Assembly: GCA_910576935.1 (NCBI GenBank)
Contig: CAJTKG010000036.1
Span: 1-25,121 of the forward strand
From: an uncultured Muribaculaceae bacterium
Lineage (GTDB): Bacteria > Bacteroidota > Bacteroidia > Bacteroidales > Muribaculaceae
Direction of reading: 5' to 3'
Length of the DNA stretch: 25,121 nucleotides
Positions 9,001-16,704 of the stretch are shown one piece after another (the stretch's first letter is position 1; each line of letters starts with the position of its first letter). The translations under genes were made by a program, and so were the position numbers. The notes under the pieces are model-generated. The model was not told where the DNA came from, did no database searches, and saw only the letters and a program-made list of their open reading frames with translations.

Positions 9001-10297
9001 TCCCAAGACAAAGATGGCCCTCACAAACGCCAACATTCCCTACGGTTCGAAACTCTTCTTCAAAAACGGTGCCGACATCAAGCCGGGTGACGTTATTTGC
9101 GAGTGGGATCCCTTCAATGCCGTCATTGTCAGCGAATTCGGTGGTCATCTCCACTATCAGAATCTCATCGAGAACGTCAACTACCGCGTCGATATCGACG
9201 AGCAGTCAGGTCTACAGGACAAAGTCATCATCGAGTCGAAAGATCGAGCCAAAGTCCCCGAAGCCACAATCGTCGACGCCAACGGTCAGGTGCTCATTAC
9301 ATATGCCCTCCCCGTGGGTGCCCACCTCATGCTTGATGACAAGGCAGAAATCAAACCCGGCGAAATCTTCGTCAAGATTCCTCGTGCCACAGGCGGCGCC
9401 GGTGACATCACAGGTGGTCTTCCCCGTGTCACCGAGCTCTTCGAGGCCCGTAACCCGTCGAACCCCGCAATCGTTTCGGAAATTGACGGTGAAGTCAAAT
9501 TCGGCAAAGTCAAACGCGGCAACCGTGAGATTACAGTCACTTCAAAACTCGGTGAAGTCAAGAAATATCTTGTGCCTCTGTCAAAGCAGATCCTTGTCCA
9601 GGAGAACGACGTTGTGCGTGCCGGCACACCTTTGTCCGACGGTGCCATCACGCCCGCCGACATCCTCAACATCATGGGGCCGACAGCCGTTCAGGAATAT
9701 ATCGTCAATGAAGTTCAGGACGTCTACCGCATGCAGGGTGTGAAGATCAACGACAAACACTTCGAGGTCATCGTCCGCCAGATGATGCGCAAAGTCAACA
9801 TCCTTGACCCGGGCGACACCTGCTTCCTCGAGCAGCAGATTGTCGACAAACGCGAGTTTATGGACGAGAACGACCGCATCTGGGGCAAAAAAGTTGTCGT
9901 CGACGCCGGCGACAGCGAAGACCTCAAGCCCGGTCAGATCATCACGGCCCGCAAGCTCCGCGACGAAAACTCGGCTCTCAAACGCCGCGACCTCAAGACT
10001 GTCACAGTCCGTGACGCCGTGCCCGCGACATCAGAGCAGATACTTCAGGGCATAACCCGTGCCGCTCTCCAGACATCGAGCTTCATGTCGGCGGCCTCAT
10101 TCCAGGAAACCACCAAGGTGCTCAACGAGGCAGCCATCAGTGGCAAGACCGATACCCTCGAAGGCATGAAAGAGAACGTCATCTGCGGTCACCTCATCCC
10201 TGCAGGTACCGGCCGCCGCGAATACGAGCGCATCGTAGTCGGTAGCCGTGACGATATCGAAGGCATCTACCGCGAAGCCGACATCATCGAAGCATAG
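6026..10297 (+). CDS. rpoC: DNA-directed RNA polymerase subunit beta'
   Basis: This 1423-aa subunit holds the catalytic magnesium: the invariant NADFDGD motif is at residues 468-474 with Asp470, Asp472 and Asp474. Zinc site 1 is C66-x-C68 and C81-x2-C84, and zinc site 2 is C814, C888, C895 and C898. The bridge helix and trigger-loop regions are present ([20 protein letters not shown], then [20 protein letters not shown]). After [13 protein letters not shown] (about residue 940) comes a long insert of sandwich-barrel hybrid type, in the position of the E. coli SI3 insert, before the conserved [15 protein letters not shown] and C-terminal segments. It is the last gene of the operon; the stop is followed after about 40 bases by a 24-bp palindrome. 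Confidence 0.99.
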   Translation: [1423 protein letters not shown]

Positions 10298-10337
10298 AGC
10301 GTAGAGAATCAGGCCTGAAGCTGACATCACAAACCTC

Positions 10338-10385
10338 TATAATCAGACGAGCAGCGTCCCAAGGGACGCTGCTCGTCTGATTATA
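10338..10385. terminator. Perfect 24-bp palindrome between convergent rpoC and kinase gene
   Basis: The left arm (10337-10360) and right arm (10363-10386) pair perfectly around an AA centre, giving a very stable hairpin in RNA from either strand. It lies between rpoC (+, stop at 10297) and the kinase gene (-, stop at 10408), so it can end both transcripts. Neither side has a clean U-tract; only the A/T-rich ends of the stem (TATAATC/GATTATA) provide weak pairing. Termination is inferred from position and stability. Confidence 0.8.
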
Positions 10386-10407
10386 GTTCTACATGAAATT
10401 GGTTATG

Positions 10408-11244
10408 TCAGTCGTTTTTGTGATATTCGACAAGCCCCGGCATCGAGTAGCGTATCACTTTCTCGATTGTGACGCCGAAATCGGCCGCGGCGCGATAAAG
10501 TATGTCGCGATATAGCACACATGTAGAGCCGACAAAGCAGATTGGCTGTGACGCATATTCGTAGGCTGCGATGTTGCGCGTGAAGAAACTCATGAACGCG
10601 TCGTAGACAAGGCGGTAGACATATTCGTTGTCGAGATGATGGGCCAGAAAACCCGAATATTTCGCGAGTGTGCGGCTCGGCAGCGAGTTTGTATATATAT
10701 CATCCATCAGCATGTTGGCTGAAACCTTGAAGTATTCGAAGAAGGCCTCCGTCAGATCAACCGGGGCGATACCCTTCAGCATGTCGGCGATGAGATGTTT
10801 GCCCATATAGGCGCTTGAGCCTTCGTCGCCGAGTATGAAGCCCAGAGAGCTGACCGAGCGGACAATTTCCTCGCCGTCATATAGACATGAGTTTGAGCCG
10901 GTGCCGAGGATGCAGGCAAGCCCCGGACGTCGTACAAGCAAGCCGCGTGCGGCCCCGAGCAAGTCACTGTTGACTGTAACGGGTGTTTTGAACTGCGCTA
11001 CCAGCGACGATTCGATTACTTTGATCTTTTCAACATTTGCGCACCCCGCCCCATAAAAATAGATATGATCCCAGCGTCTCTTGAAAAAGACTTCGGGCAA
11101 CTCAAGCCTGATACTGTGTGATATTTCGCGGCGTGTCTGGAAATAAGGATTCAAGCCGGTCGTGAATGCGTGCTCGACGATATTGCAACCTTCGACGAGG
11201 GCCCATTCTGTGCGCGTGCTACTACTTTCTGCAATGATTTTCAT
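10408..11244 (-). CDS. BadF/BadG/BcrA/BcrD-family sugar kinase, N-acetylglucosamine kinase-like
   Basis: The 278-aa product belongs to the ASKHA (actin/hexokinase fold) ATPases, in the group annotated as N-acetylglucosamine kinase or BadF/BadG ATPase. Visible motifs are the phosphate-1 region AESSSTRTEW (residues 5-14), a NSDLLGAARG segment with Asp94 at the place of the catalytic base in NAGK-type kinases, the phosphate-2 loop LGTGSNSCLYDG (residues 113-124) and the family signature LGDEGSSAYMG (residues 138-148). The first motif has Glu6 where relatives as I recall them have Asp (IADSGSTKTD), an unusual change. The likely role is cytosolic ATP-dependent phosphorylation of an amino sugar, perhaps recycled from peptidoglycan or host glycans; the substrate cannot be read from sequence. 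It stands alone between rpoC and the tricorn-like gene, with terminators on both sides. The ATG start fits the usual N-terminus. Confidence 0.82.
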   Translation of the reverse strand: MKIIAESSSTRTEWALVEGCNIVEHAFTTGLNPYFQTRREISHSIRLELPEVFFKRRWDHIYFYGAGCANVEKIKVIESSLVAQFKTPVTVNSDLLGAARGLLVRRPGLACILGTGSNSCLYDGEEIVRSVSSLGFILGDEGSSAYMGKHLIADMLKGIAPVDLTEAFFEYFKVSANMLMDDIYTNSLPSRTLAKYSGFLAHHLDNEYVYRLVYDAFMSFFTRNIAAYEYASQPICFVGSTCVLYRDILYRAAADFGVTIEKVIRYSMPGLVEYHKND

Positions 11245-11284
11245 GATGCGTCGTTATAATTAACACTTAGAATTTCGGTATGTG

Positions 11285-11292
11285 CAAAATTA
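11285..11292 (-). promoter_or_regulatory. Candidate -7 box for the kinase gene
   Basis: Read on the minus strand, 11292-11285 is TAATTTTG, a perfect match to the Bacteroidota -7 consensus TAnnTTTG, 40 bases upstream of the kinase ATG. It lies at the edge of a very A/T-rich stretch (11286-11330). No TTG-type -33 element is found at the expected 19-21 base spacing, so the call is tentative. Confidence 0.35.
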
Positions 11293-11380
11293 ATTAAAAA
11301 AAGAATAATAAAAAATATTTTACAAATCAAATGCTTTCGTCGCGAAATATTAGATGCTTTTGTTATGAAAGTCCGTTAAA

Positions 11381-11419
11381 AAACGCCAATGCCTGCCACA
11401 ATGGCAGGCATTGGCGTTT
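11381..11419 (-). terminator. Intrinsic terminator of the tricorn-like gene
   Basis: An 18-bp perfect stem (arms 11381-11398 and 11402-11419, 3-base loop) lies about 20 bases past the stop of the minus-strand tricorn-like gene. On the minus strand the stem is followed by a run of T (GGCGTTTTTTAAC), the classic intrinsic-terminator layout. It separates that gene from the kinase gene downstream, so the two are separate transcription units. Confidence 0.88.
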
Positions 11420-11439
11420 AAGCGCTGTTGATGAGGCTG

Positions 11440-14400
11440 TTATTTTCTATTGTCGATGGTTCTGAGCAGATCGTCGACTGCGACTTTCAACTGTGTGTCT
11501 TCGCCTGCGACGACAGCGCTCGGATCATTGGCGACGCGGAGGTCCGGTTCGAGTTGCTGATTCTCGAGCATCGAACCGTCAGACAGGCGGTAGCCTATTA
11601 CGGGGATACCGAAGACGAGGGTGGGGTCCTGCATCGTGACCCAGTTGACAGACGTCATCGTGCCGGGCACGGGCATGCCTACCAATCGGCCGATGCCGCG
11701 GTTTTTGTATACCCATGGAGTGCCGTGGGCATTAGAGTAGCAGGCCTCGCTCATTATCATGACTGAAGGCTTGTTCCAGCGTCGTGAGGGCATGTCACAT
11801 GTCTTGACACCGCGAATCTCCTGCGTGAGATATTTTTGGCCGCTGAAGAAAACCTCGATGTCTTCATGAAGGCGTCCGCCACCGTTCCATCTGACGTCGA
11901 TGACTATACCTTCGCGGTCGTTATACTTGCCCAGAACATCTGCATAGACTTTTCTGAACGAATCGTCGCCCATCGACCGGATATGTACATACCCTAACCG
12001 TCCGCCCGACAGGCGATCGACAGCCTCGGCACGGCCTTTTACCCAACGGTTGTACAGCAGGTCGTTGAAGCTGCCCGCAGCAATCGGTTTGACAACCTCG
12101 CTCCGGCGTTCGCCGGTCAACGGGTTATAGAGGCTGACGAGTGTTTTCTTGCCGGCGATGTCATTGAGAGCCTGTGCCATCGACCCGTCGAAGCTGACTT
12201 TGTGGCCGTTGACAGCTTCGACTATGACACCCTTGGCGGCGAACGACGAAGCGCGGTCAAACGGACCTCCTGCCACAACTTCAGCGATTTTCAGACCATC
12301 GCCTTTGTGGCTGAAATCATAGATGAGACCGAGCGACGCCGTGCGGTCATCCTGGCTTGAGGCCGGGTGGCTGTATCTGCCGCCCGTGTGGCTGACGTTG
12401 AGCTCTCCGAGCCATTCGCTGACCATCTCCGCGAAGTCATAGTTGTTGTTGATATGGGGCAGGAACTTGCGGTAAGCCTTGCTCATGGCCTCCCAGTCGA
12501 CACCGTGCATGTCTGCCGTATAGAAACGTTCGCGCTCTTCGCGCTCGATGTTATCAAACATATAGCGGCGTTCGGCGGCACGGTCAATGTTCATCGAGGC
12601 TGAGTAAGTGACAGCCGTGGTCTTGTCGGTCTTCGGGTCGAGTTTCTTTATCGATTTGCCTATGATGAAGAGATTTTTGCCGTTTTTGTCAGAGGCTAAA
12701 TATCCGGCACCGTCAAGGTTGCCGACGAGTTTGTTCTCGTCTTTGCGCAGCCCCAGTTTCCATAACTGCTGCTTTTCGGGGCCGCTTATTATATAATAGA
12801 GCGACTCGCCGTCGGCGGTGACGATATGGTCTGACAGGTCGGCAGACATTGGAGTCAGTCTTACGACGCGTCGGTCGATGCCGTCAAGCTCGATTACAAT
12901 GTCTTTGCTGTCATTGCTGTCGGCTTTTTCTTTATCATCCTTTTTGTTGTCCTTCTCGATTTCTTTCTGAAGAGCATAGTCCTCTTCGGAAAGACGGAAA
13001 CGGTCATAGGCGTCGCGCGTGAGAAAGACAGCCATTACATCGCCCTGCGAGCCCCACGACGCATGGTTGCGCATGCCGTATCGCTCAGATTGGAATGTGA
13101 TGGCGGTGCCGTCGTGATTCCAGCGCGGACGTTCGTCGAAGTAGCCGCTGTTGGTTAGATTTGTCATCTCGCCGCTGTCAACGTTTATGATGGCGATGTC
13201 GCTGTATGGTTCGTGACGGCGATCGACAATCTCGAGGACGATCCATTTTGAGTCGGGCGACCAGCTGAAGCCGAAAGTGCCGTTGCGTTGCGGATTTGTC
13301 GTGCCGTCGGTCAGCAGTTTTACTTTCTTGCTGTCGAGATCCATCACGGCCAGCTTCGTGCGGTCGAGGATAAACGCGAGTTTTTTGCCGTCGGGTGAGA
13401 TCTCTGCGCCGCCGCGTTCGTGGCTGTCGGCTTTGAAGAGACGTTCCTCTTTGATGATCGTTGCATTGGCGAAGTTGGGTTCGCTCTCTTCTCGCTCGAC
13501 TGTAGCGCGGTATATGTTCGCGCGGCCGTCGCGCTCGCTGGTATATATCAGCGTCTTGCCGTCAGGCGACCAGCTGACGCCGCTCTCGGCTTCAGGTGTG
13601 GAGGTGATCTGTTTGGTCGTTGAGTAGTCGACCGGAGTGACAAACACATCGCCGCGATAGATAAAAGCTATCGATTTCCCGTCGGGCGAAGGCACGGCCT
13701 GACGTGCCCCGCTGCGTACACCGGCTTTCTCGACGATGTTGACGTCGGGGTCGGTCAGCTCTATGGTTACTTTTGAAGGCTTGCTTCCCGGCGTCAATGT
13801 GTAGATCTCGCCGTCATATGTAAACGCCAGTGTGCCGTTCTCGGCGCGCGACAGGAACCTGACGGGGTGGGTGGCGAATGATGTCAGAGCCTTGGCATCG
13901 GCGGCGTTGGCTGTCGATGCCTCATAGACGTTGACGGTCTTGCCGTCGCGCTCGCTCAGAAAGTAGAATATGCCGTCACGACCGACCACCGGATTAGTGT
14001 CTTCGCCACCGCGAGCGGTGAGATTGGTGTGTCGGCCGCTTTTGGCGTCGTACAACCAGATGTCGCGTGTCACAGACGAAGTATGGTGCTTGCGCCATTC
14101 ATCTTCAAAGCCTTTGACATCCTGATAGAGAAACGATTCTCCGTCCGGCTGCCAGCTGACATAACGTGCCGGTGTGGCCAGCAGTTGTGTCAGCGCGCCG
14201 TCGGCGACGCCGACCTTATAGAGCTCGGTCATGCGCGACGTAGGGAAGAGAGCACTCTCCGCCGGGTCCATGATCGACGCCGAAAAGACAACAGCCTTGC
14301 CGTCGGGGGTGAAAGCCTCCGGTGTTTCCGATGCCGAATTATAGGTGAGGCGGCGCGGAGCACCGCCTTTGGCGTCTATGACATATATGTCGAAGTTGCC

Positions 14401-14649
14401 GGCACGGTCGCCGGCAAAGGCTATCGACCTGCTGTCGGGACTCCACACCGGAGTCGTCTCGTAATCGTCCGTGGCTGTCAGGCGGGTGGCTTGGCCTCCT
14501 TCGGTGGCCACAGTCCAGATGTCACCTTTATAGGTAAACGCGATTGTCTTGCCGTCAGGCGAGATTTTGGCGTCGCGTATCCATAGCGGGGCGACAGCTC
14601 CCGCCGACAGCGACACTACCAGGCCCGACAGAAATATGAGTCTTTTCAT
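11440..14649 (-). CDS. Exported tricorn-like S41 family peptidase
   Basis: The 1069-aa protein has tricorn protease architecture. A Sec signal peptide (about residues 1-20, MKRLIFLSGLVVSLSAGAVA) sends it to the periplasm. Residues of about 25-560 hold two beta-propeller blocks made of PD40/TolB-type repeats; at least nine copies of an S-P-D-G/S-K-x-I-A-F-like motif can be counted. A charged Lys/Asp/Glu linker follows (about 560-585). The S41 protease part comes last, with LNVSHTGG giving the Ser753-His754 pair, a PDZ domain (about 775-850), and the nucleophile region SEACYSNAHG with Ser972. This spacing matches archaeal tricorn (Ser745/His746 and Ser965). Archaeal tricorn is cytosolic and trims peptides to short products, whereas here the signal peptide argues for extracytoplasmic peptide breakdown. 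It is monocistronic, with its own promoter and terminator. Confidence 0.9.
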   Translation of the reverse strand: MKRLIFLSGLVVSLSAGAVAPLWIRDAKISPDGKTIAFTYKGDIWTVATEGGQATRLTATDDYETTPVWSPDSRSIAFAGDRAGNFDIYVIDAKGGAPRRLTYNSASETPEAFTPDGKAVVFSASIMDPAESALFPTSRMTELYKVGVADGALTQLLATPARYVSWQPDGESFLYQDVKGFEDEWRKHHTSSVTRDIWLYDAKSGRHTNLTARGGEDTNPVVGRDGIFYFLSERDGKTVNVYEASTANAADAKALTSFATHPVRFLSRAENGTLAFTYDGEIYTLTPGSKPSKVTIELTDPDVNIVEKAGVRSGARQAVPSPDGKSIAFIYRGDVFVTPVDYSTTKQITSTPEAESGVSWSPDGKTLIYTSERDGRANIYRATVEREESEPNFANATIIKEERLFKADSHERGGAEISPDGKKLAFILDRTKLAVMDLDSKKVKLLTDGTTNPQRNGTFGFSWSPDSKWIVLEIVDRRHEPYSDIAIINVDSGEMTNLTNSGYFDERPRWNHDGTAITFQSERYGMRNHASWGSQGDVMAVFLTRDAYDRFRLSEEDYALQKEIEKDNKKDDKEKADSNDSKDIVIELDGIDRRVVRLTPMSADLSDHIVTADGESLYYIISGPEKQQLWKLGLRKDENKLVGNLDGAGYLASDKNGKNLFIIGKSIKKLDPKTDKTTAVTYSASMNIDRAAERRYMFDNIEREERERFYTADMHGVDWEAMSKAYRKFLPHINNNYDFAEMVSEWLGELNVSHTGGRYSHPASSQDDRTASLGLIYDFSHKGDGLKIAEVVAGGPFDRASSFAAKGVIVEAVNGHKVSFDGSMAQALNDIAGKKTLVSLYNPLTGERRSEVVKPIAAGSFNDLLYNRWVKGRAEAVDRLSGGRLGYVHIRSMGDDSFRKVYADVLGKYNDREGIVIDVRWNGGGRLHEDIEVFFSGQKYLTQEIRGVKTCDMPSRRWNKPSVMIMSEACYSNAHGTPWVYKNRGIGRLVGMPVPGTMTSVNWVTMQDPTLVFGIPVIGYRLSDGSMLENQQLEPDLRVANDPSAVVAGEDTQLKVAVDDLLRTIDNRK

Positions 14650-14703
14650 ATGATAGTGAAATAACGGTTTTTATAGTTTTATACCGATGATGTCATCGCG
14701 GTA

Positions 14704-14735
14704 CAAAAATACTAAAAAAACGCCAACGATGCAAT
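14704..14735 (-). promoter_or_regulatory. Promoter of the tricorn-like gene
   Basis: On the minus strand, ATTG (14735-14732) is followed after 20 bases by TATTTTTG (14711-14704), a perfect TAnnTTTG -7 box. This is the Bacteroidota -33/-7 arrangement used by the primary sigma factor. Transcription would start near 14698, giving a leader of about 50 bases before the ATG at 14649. Confidence 0.6.
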
Positions 14736-14802
14736 TGTACGTGAAATTAAAGACATAAACATAAAAACTTGACGGATAGGCTATATTTTGTGAAATAATC
14801 TA

Positions 14803-14810
14803 TATATTTG
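14803..14810 (+). promoter_or_regulatory. Candidate -7 box for the LRR protein gene
   Basis: TATATTTG is a perfect TAnnTTTG box about 60 bases before the ATG at 14871, implying a leader of about 55 bases. TTG-containing motifs occur upstream (14769-14771 and 14788-14790), but neither has the normal spacing, so only the -7 element is supported. It shares the 221-base divergent gap 14650-14870 with the tricorn-gene promoter. Confidence 0.45.
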
Positions 14811-14870
14811 CATTTTCGTAAAAATCAAATTTAACAAAAACCAATCATCATTCATCAATCCTGTTATTTT

Positions 14871-16604
14871 ATGAAAACTCACTTACTCCTTATTGCCTTT
14901 CTGACTATTATTTTGCCATTATCTCTGTCAGGGCAACAGGTCACACCTCCCGGCGGAGGTGCTTCGGACATAGACAAGACTTTATTCAGGGCCACGACTT
15001 GTGACACCCAAGCCGGTACATATATCGGTGAATCAAAACACAATAAACTTTTGTATCATATCATAGATATGAACGGCAGAAAAGAAGCGGCCCTTCTTGG
15101 ATGGGTCGACAGCTATGACTATACTCCCGACATAGTTATTCCCGACGTCATACCTTTTCAGGGCGAGAACGTCCCGGTCGTGACCATAGCCGACAATGCC
15201 TTTATTAACGGCTGGGGTATCACCGGGCTTAAAATTGGCGCTAACGTCAACGTTATCGGCTTGGGCTCTTTCGCCGGCACTGCTATCAAAAAAGTGTCGA
15301 TTCCCGAAAATGTGCGCTATATACTTGATGCTGCCTTTAACGCCTCCCGGCTCGAATCCGTCACCTTCGAGAATGCCTCCTCGACGGCGGTTCCACTCGT
15401 CATCGGCGCCTATGCTTTCGCTTATAATAATATCGTGACGTTCGAGGTCCCGGCGCGTTTGCATATCAACGATGAAAACAGTTTCACAAGAAAATATCAG
15501 AATTTTCTGATGGCCAACATGCCGTTGAAGCAGATTACGGTAAACCCCGCATTCAGCACGGTGTCACGTCAATATAGATATGATATAATAGACAATGCAC
15601 TTTGCAGTGTCACCGACAGCGATGAAGGCCCGTCTGTACGTGTCATCTGTTTCCCGTCGTCTTGTGGCGATACCGGATTCGAGCTTACCGCCGGCTATAT
15701 TGACATATATAATGATGCTTTCTGCGGTACATCGATCAGAACCGTCAGGCTCAATGCCACATACCCCGTACGCGAAGACAAGGTGAATCTCGTTCTCGGC
15801 TCCGGAGCTTTTGCTTCGAGTCAGCTCGCACAACTCGACCTTACGGCAAACGGCCCGATAAAATTAACCGAGACATTTTCGCGTTATTGCAACAACCTTA
15901 AAGCCTATAATCTGTCAGAAAGCATAACAAATTTCAAAGTTTTCGACGGCATCATATATGCCAAAAAACAAGGCGAGCGATATTTGGTTGCATATCCTGC
16001 CGGTTTGCAGCAAAGCAGGTTTGTGGTTCCCGACGATGTGGTCGGCATAGCCGCCAATGCCTTCAATGCCAATCAATATGTTGAGGAAATAGTGTTCCCC
16101 GAGGGATTGAAAGTCATCGAGCCGTATGCTTGTGTCGATCTCGTGACGCTCTCGGGTCTCGTCATCCCGTCGACAGTTGACAATATCGGACGGTATGCCT
16201 TCTATACATCTCAGCCGATCAAAGGCGAGATTCAGATCAAGCGGTCAACCCCTCCGACGGGCACCTCTGACGAAACTCCCGATTTTGACATCTTCAACCC
16301 CCGTACATTGGCCGAAACAACTCTTGTTATTCCCGACGGAGCTGCCGCGACAGATTTTACAGCCTACAGCGGCTGGGCCTTTGCAAACATAGTGACCCGC
16401 GACTTCGGGGTTGTTGACGACATCGCAGCAGACGATATGTCGATATCGGTCAGCGGCAATACCGTAGCTTCTTCAGACGGTACGGTCCTTGAAGTATACC
16501 GTTCTGACGGCGCTCTTGTCGGCCGCGGTCCTTCGGTCGTGCTTACCCCCCGAGGCATGTATATTGTGCGTTGTGGCGCGGTGGTAAAGAAAATAAGGCT
16601 ATAA
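14871..16604 (+). CDS. Secreted BspA-like leucine-rich-repeat protein
   Basis: The 577-aa product starts with a clear Sec signal peptide (MKTHLLLIAFLTIILPLSLSG, cleavage near residue 21). Most of the rest is BspA/Treponema-type leucine-rich repeat (LRR_5): spaced segments such as VPVVTIADNAFINGWGITGL, IKKVSIPENVRYILDAAFN, VVPDDVVGIAANAFNANQYV and LVIPSTVDNIGRYAFYTSQP carry the I-P-x-x-V-x-x-I-G-x-x-A-F pattern. Such proteins commonly act in adhesion or protein binding at the surface; the ligand is unknown. The last 65 or so residues are different: TVLEVYRSDGALVGRGPSVV then LTPRGMYIVRCGAVVKKIRL resembles a type 9 secretion (type A) sorting domain. It is a single-gene unit divergent from the tricorn-like gene and convergent with the OmpA-family gene. 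Confidence 0.85.
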   Translation: MKTHLLLIAFLTIILPLSLSGQQVTPPGGGASDIDKTLFRATTCDTQAGTYIGESKHNKLLYHIIDMNGRKEAALLGWVDSYDYTPDIVIPDVIPFQGENVPVVTIADNAFINGWGITGLKIGANVNVIGLGSFAGTAIKKVSIPENVRYILDAAFNASRLESVTFENASSTAVPLVIGAYAFAYNNIVTFEVPARLHINDENSFTRKYQNFLMANMPLKQITVNPAFSTVSRQYRYDIIDNALCSVTDSDEGPSVRVICFPSSCGDTGFELTAGYIDIYNDAFCGTSIRTVRLNATYPVREDKVNLVLGSGAFASSQLAQLDLTANGPIKLTETFSRYCNNLKAYNLSESITNFKVFDGIIYAKKQGERYLVAYPAGLQQSRFVVPDDVVGIAANAFNANQYVEEIVFPEGLKVIEPYACVDLVTLSGLVIPSTVDNIGRYAFYTSQPIKGEIQIKRSTPPTGTSDETPDFDIFNPRTLAETTLVIPDGAAATDFTAYSGWAFANIVTRDFGVVDDIAADDMSISVSGNTVASSDGTVLEVYRSDGALVGRGPSVVLTPRGMYIVRCGAVVKKIRL

Positions 16605-16620
16605 CATCCGATCTCATGCA

Positions 16621-16660
16621 AAGAAGAGCCGCAGGCTGTTTGGCCTGCGACTCTTTCTTT
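16621..16660. terminator. Bidirectional terminator between LRR and OmpA-family genes
   Basis: A stem with arms at about 16624-16636 and 16643-16655 (CCGCAGGC core, one C-A mismatch, 6-base loop) is flanked by AAGAAG on the left and TTTCTTT on the right. Each strand therefore has a T-rich tail after the hairpin. It lies between two convergent stop codons (16604 and 16705) and probably serves both genes. Confidence 0.82.
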
Positions 16661-16704
16661 ATTAAGAGTTATGGTTTAGAGAGAAAGAGTTTCTTTGCCG
16701 GTTG

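Noticed and set aside
10337..10386. Invertible promoter or recombinase site, as common in Bacteroidales
   Set aside because: The palindrome is a single short hairpin with no promoter segment between its arms and no nearby invertase; convergent gene ends fit a terminator better.
11428..11766. 112-codon plus-strand open frame over the tricorn gene 3' end
   Set aside because: It is the reverse complement of the conserved S41 catalytic region and has no own start context.
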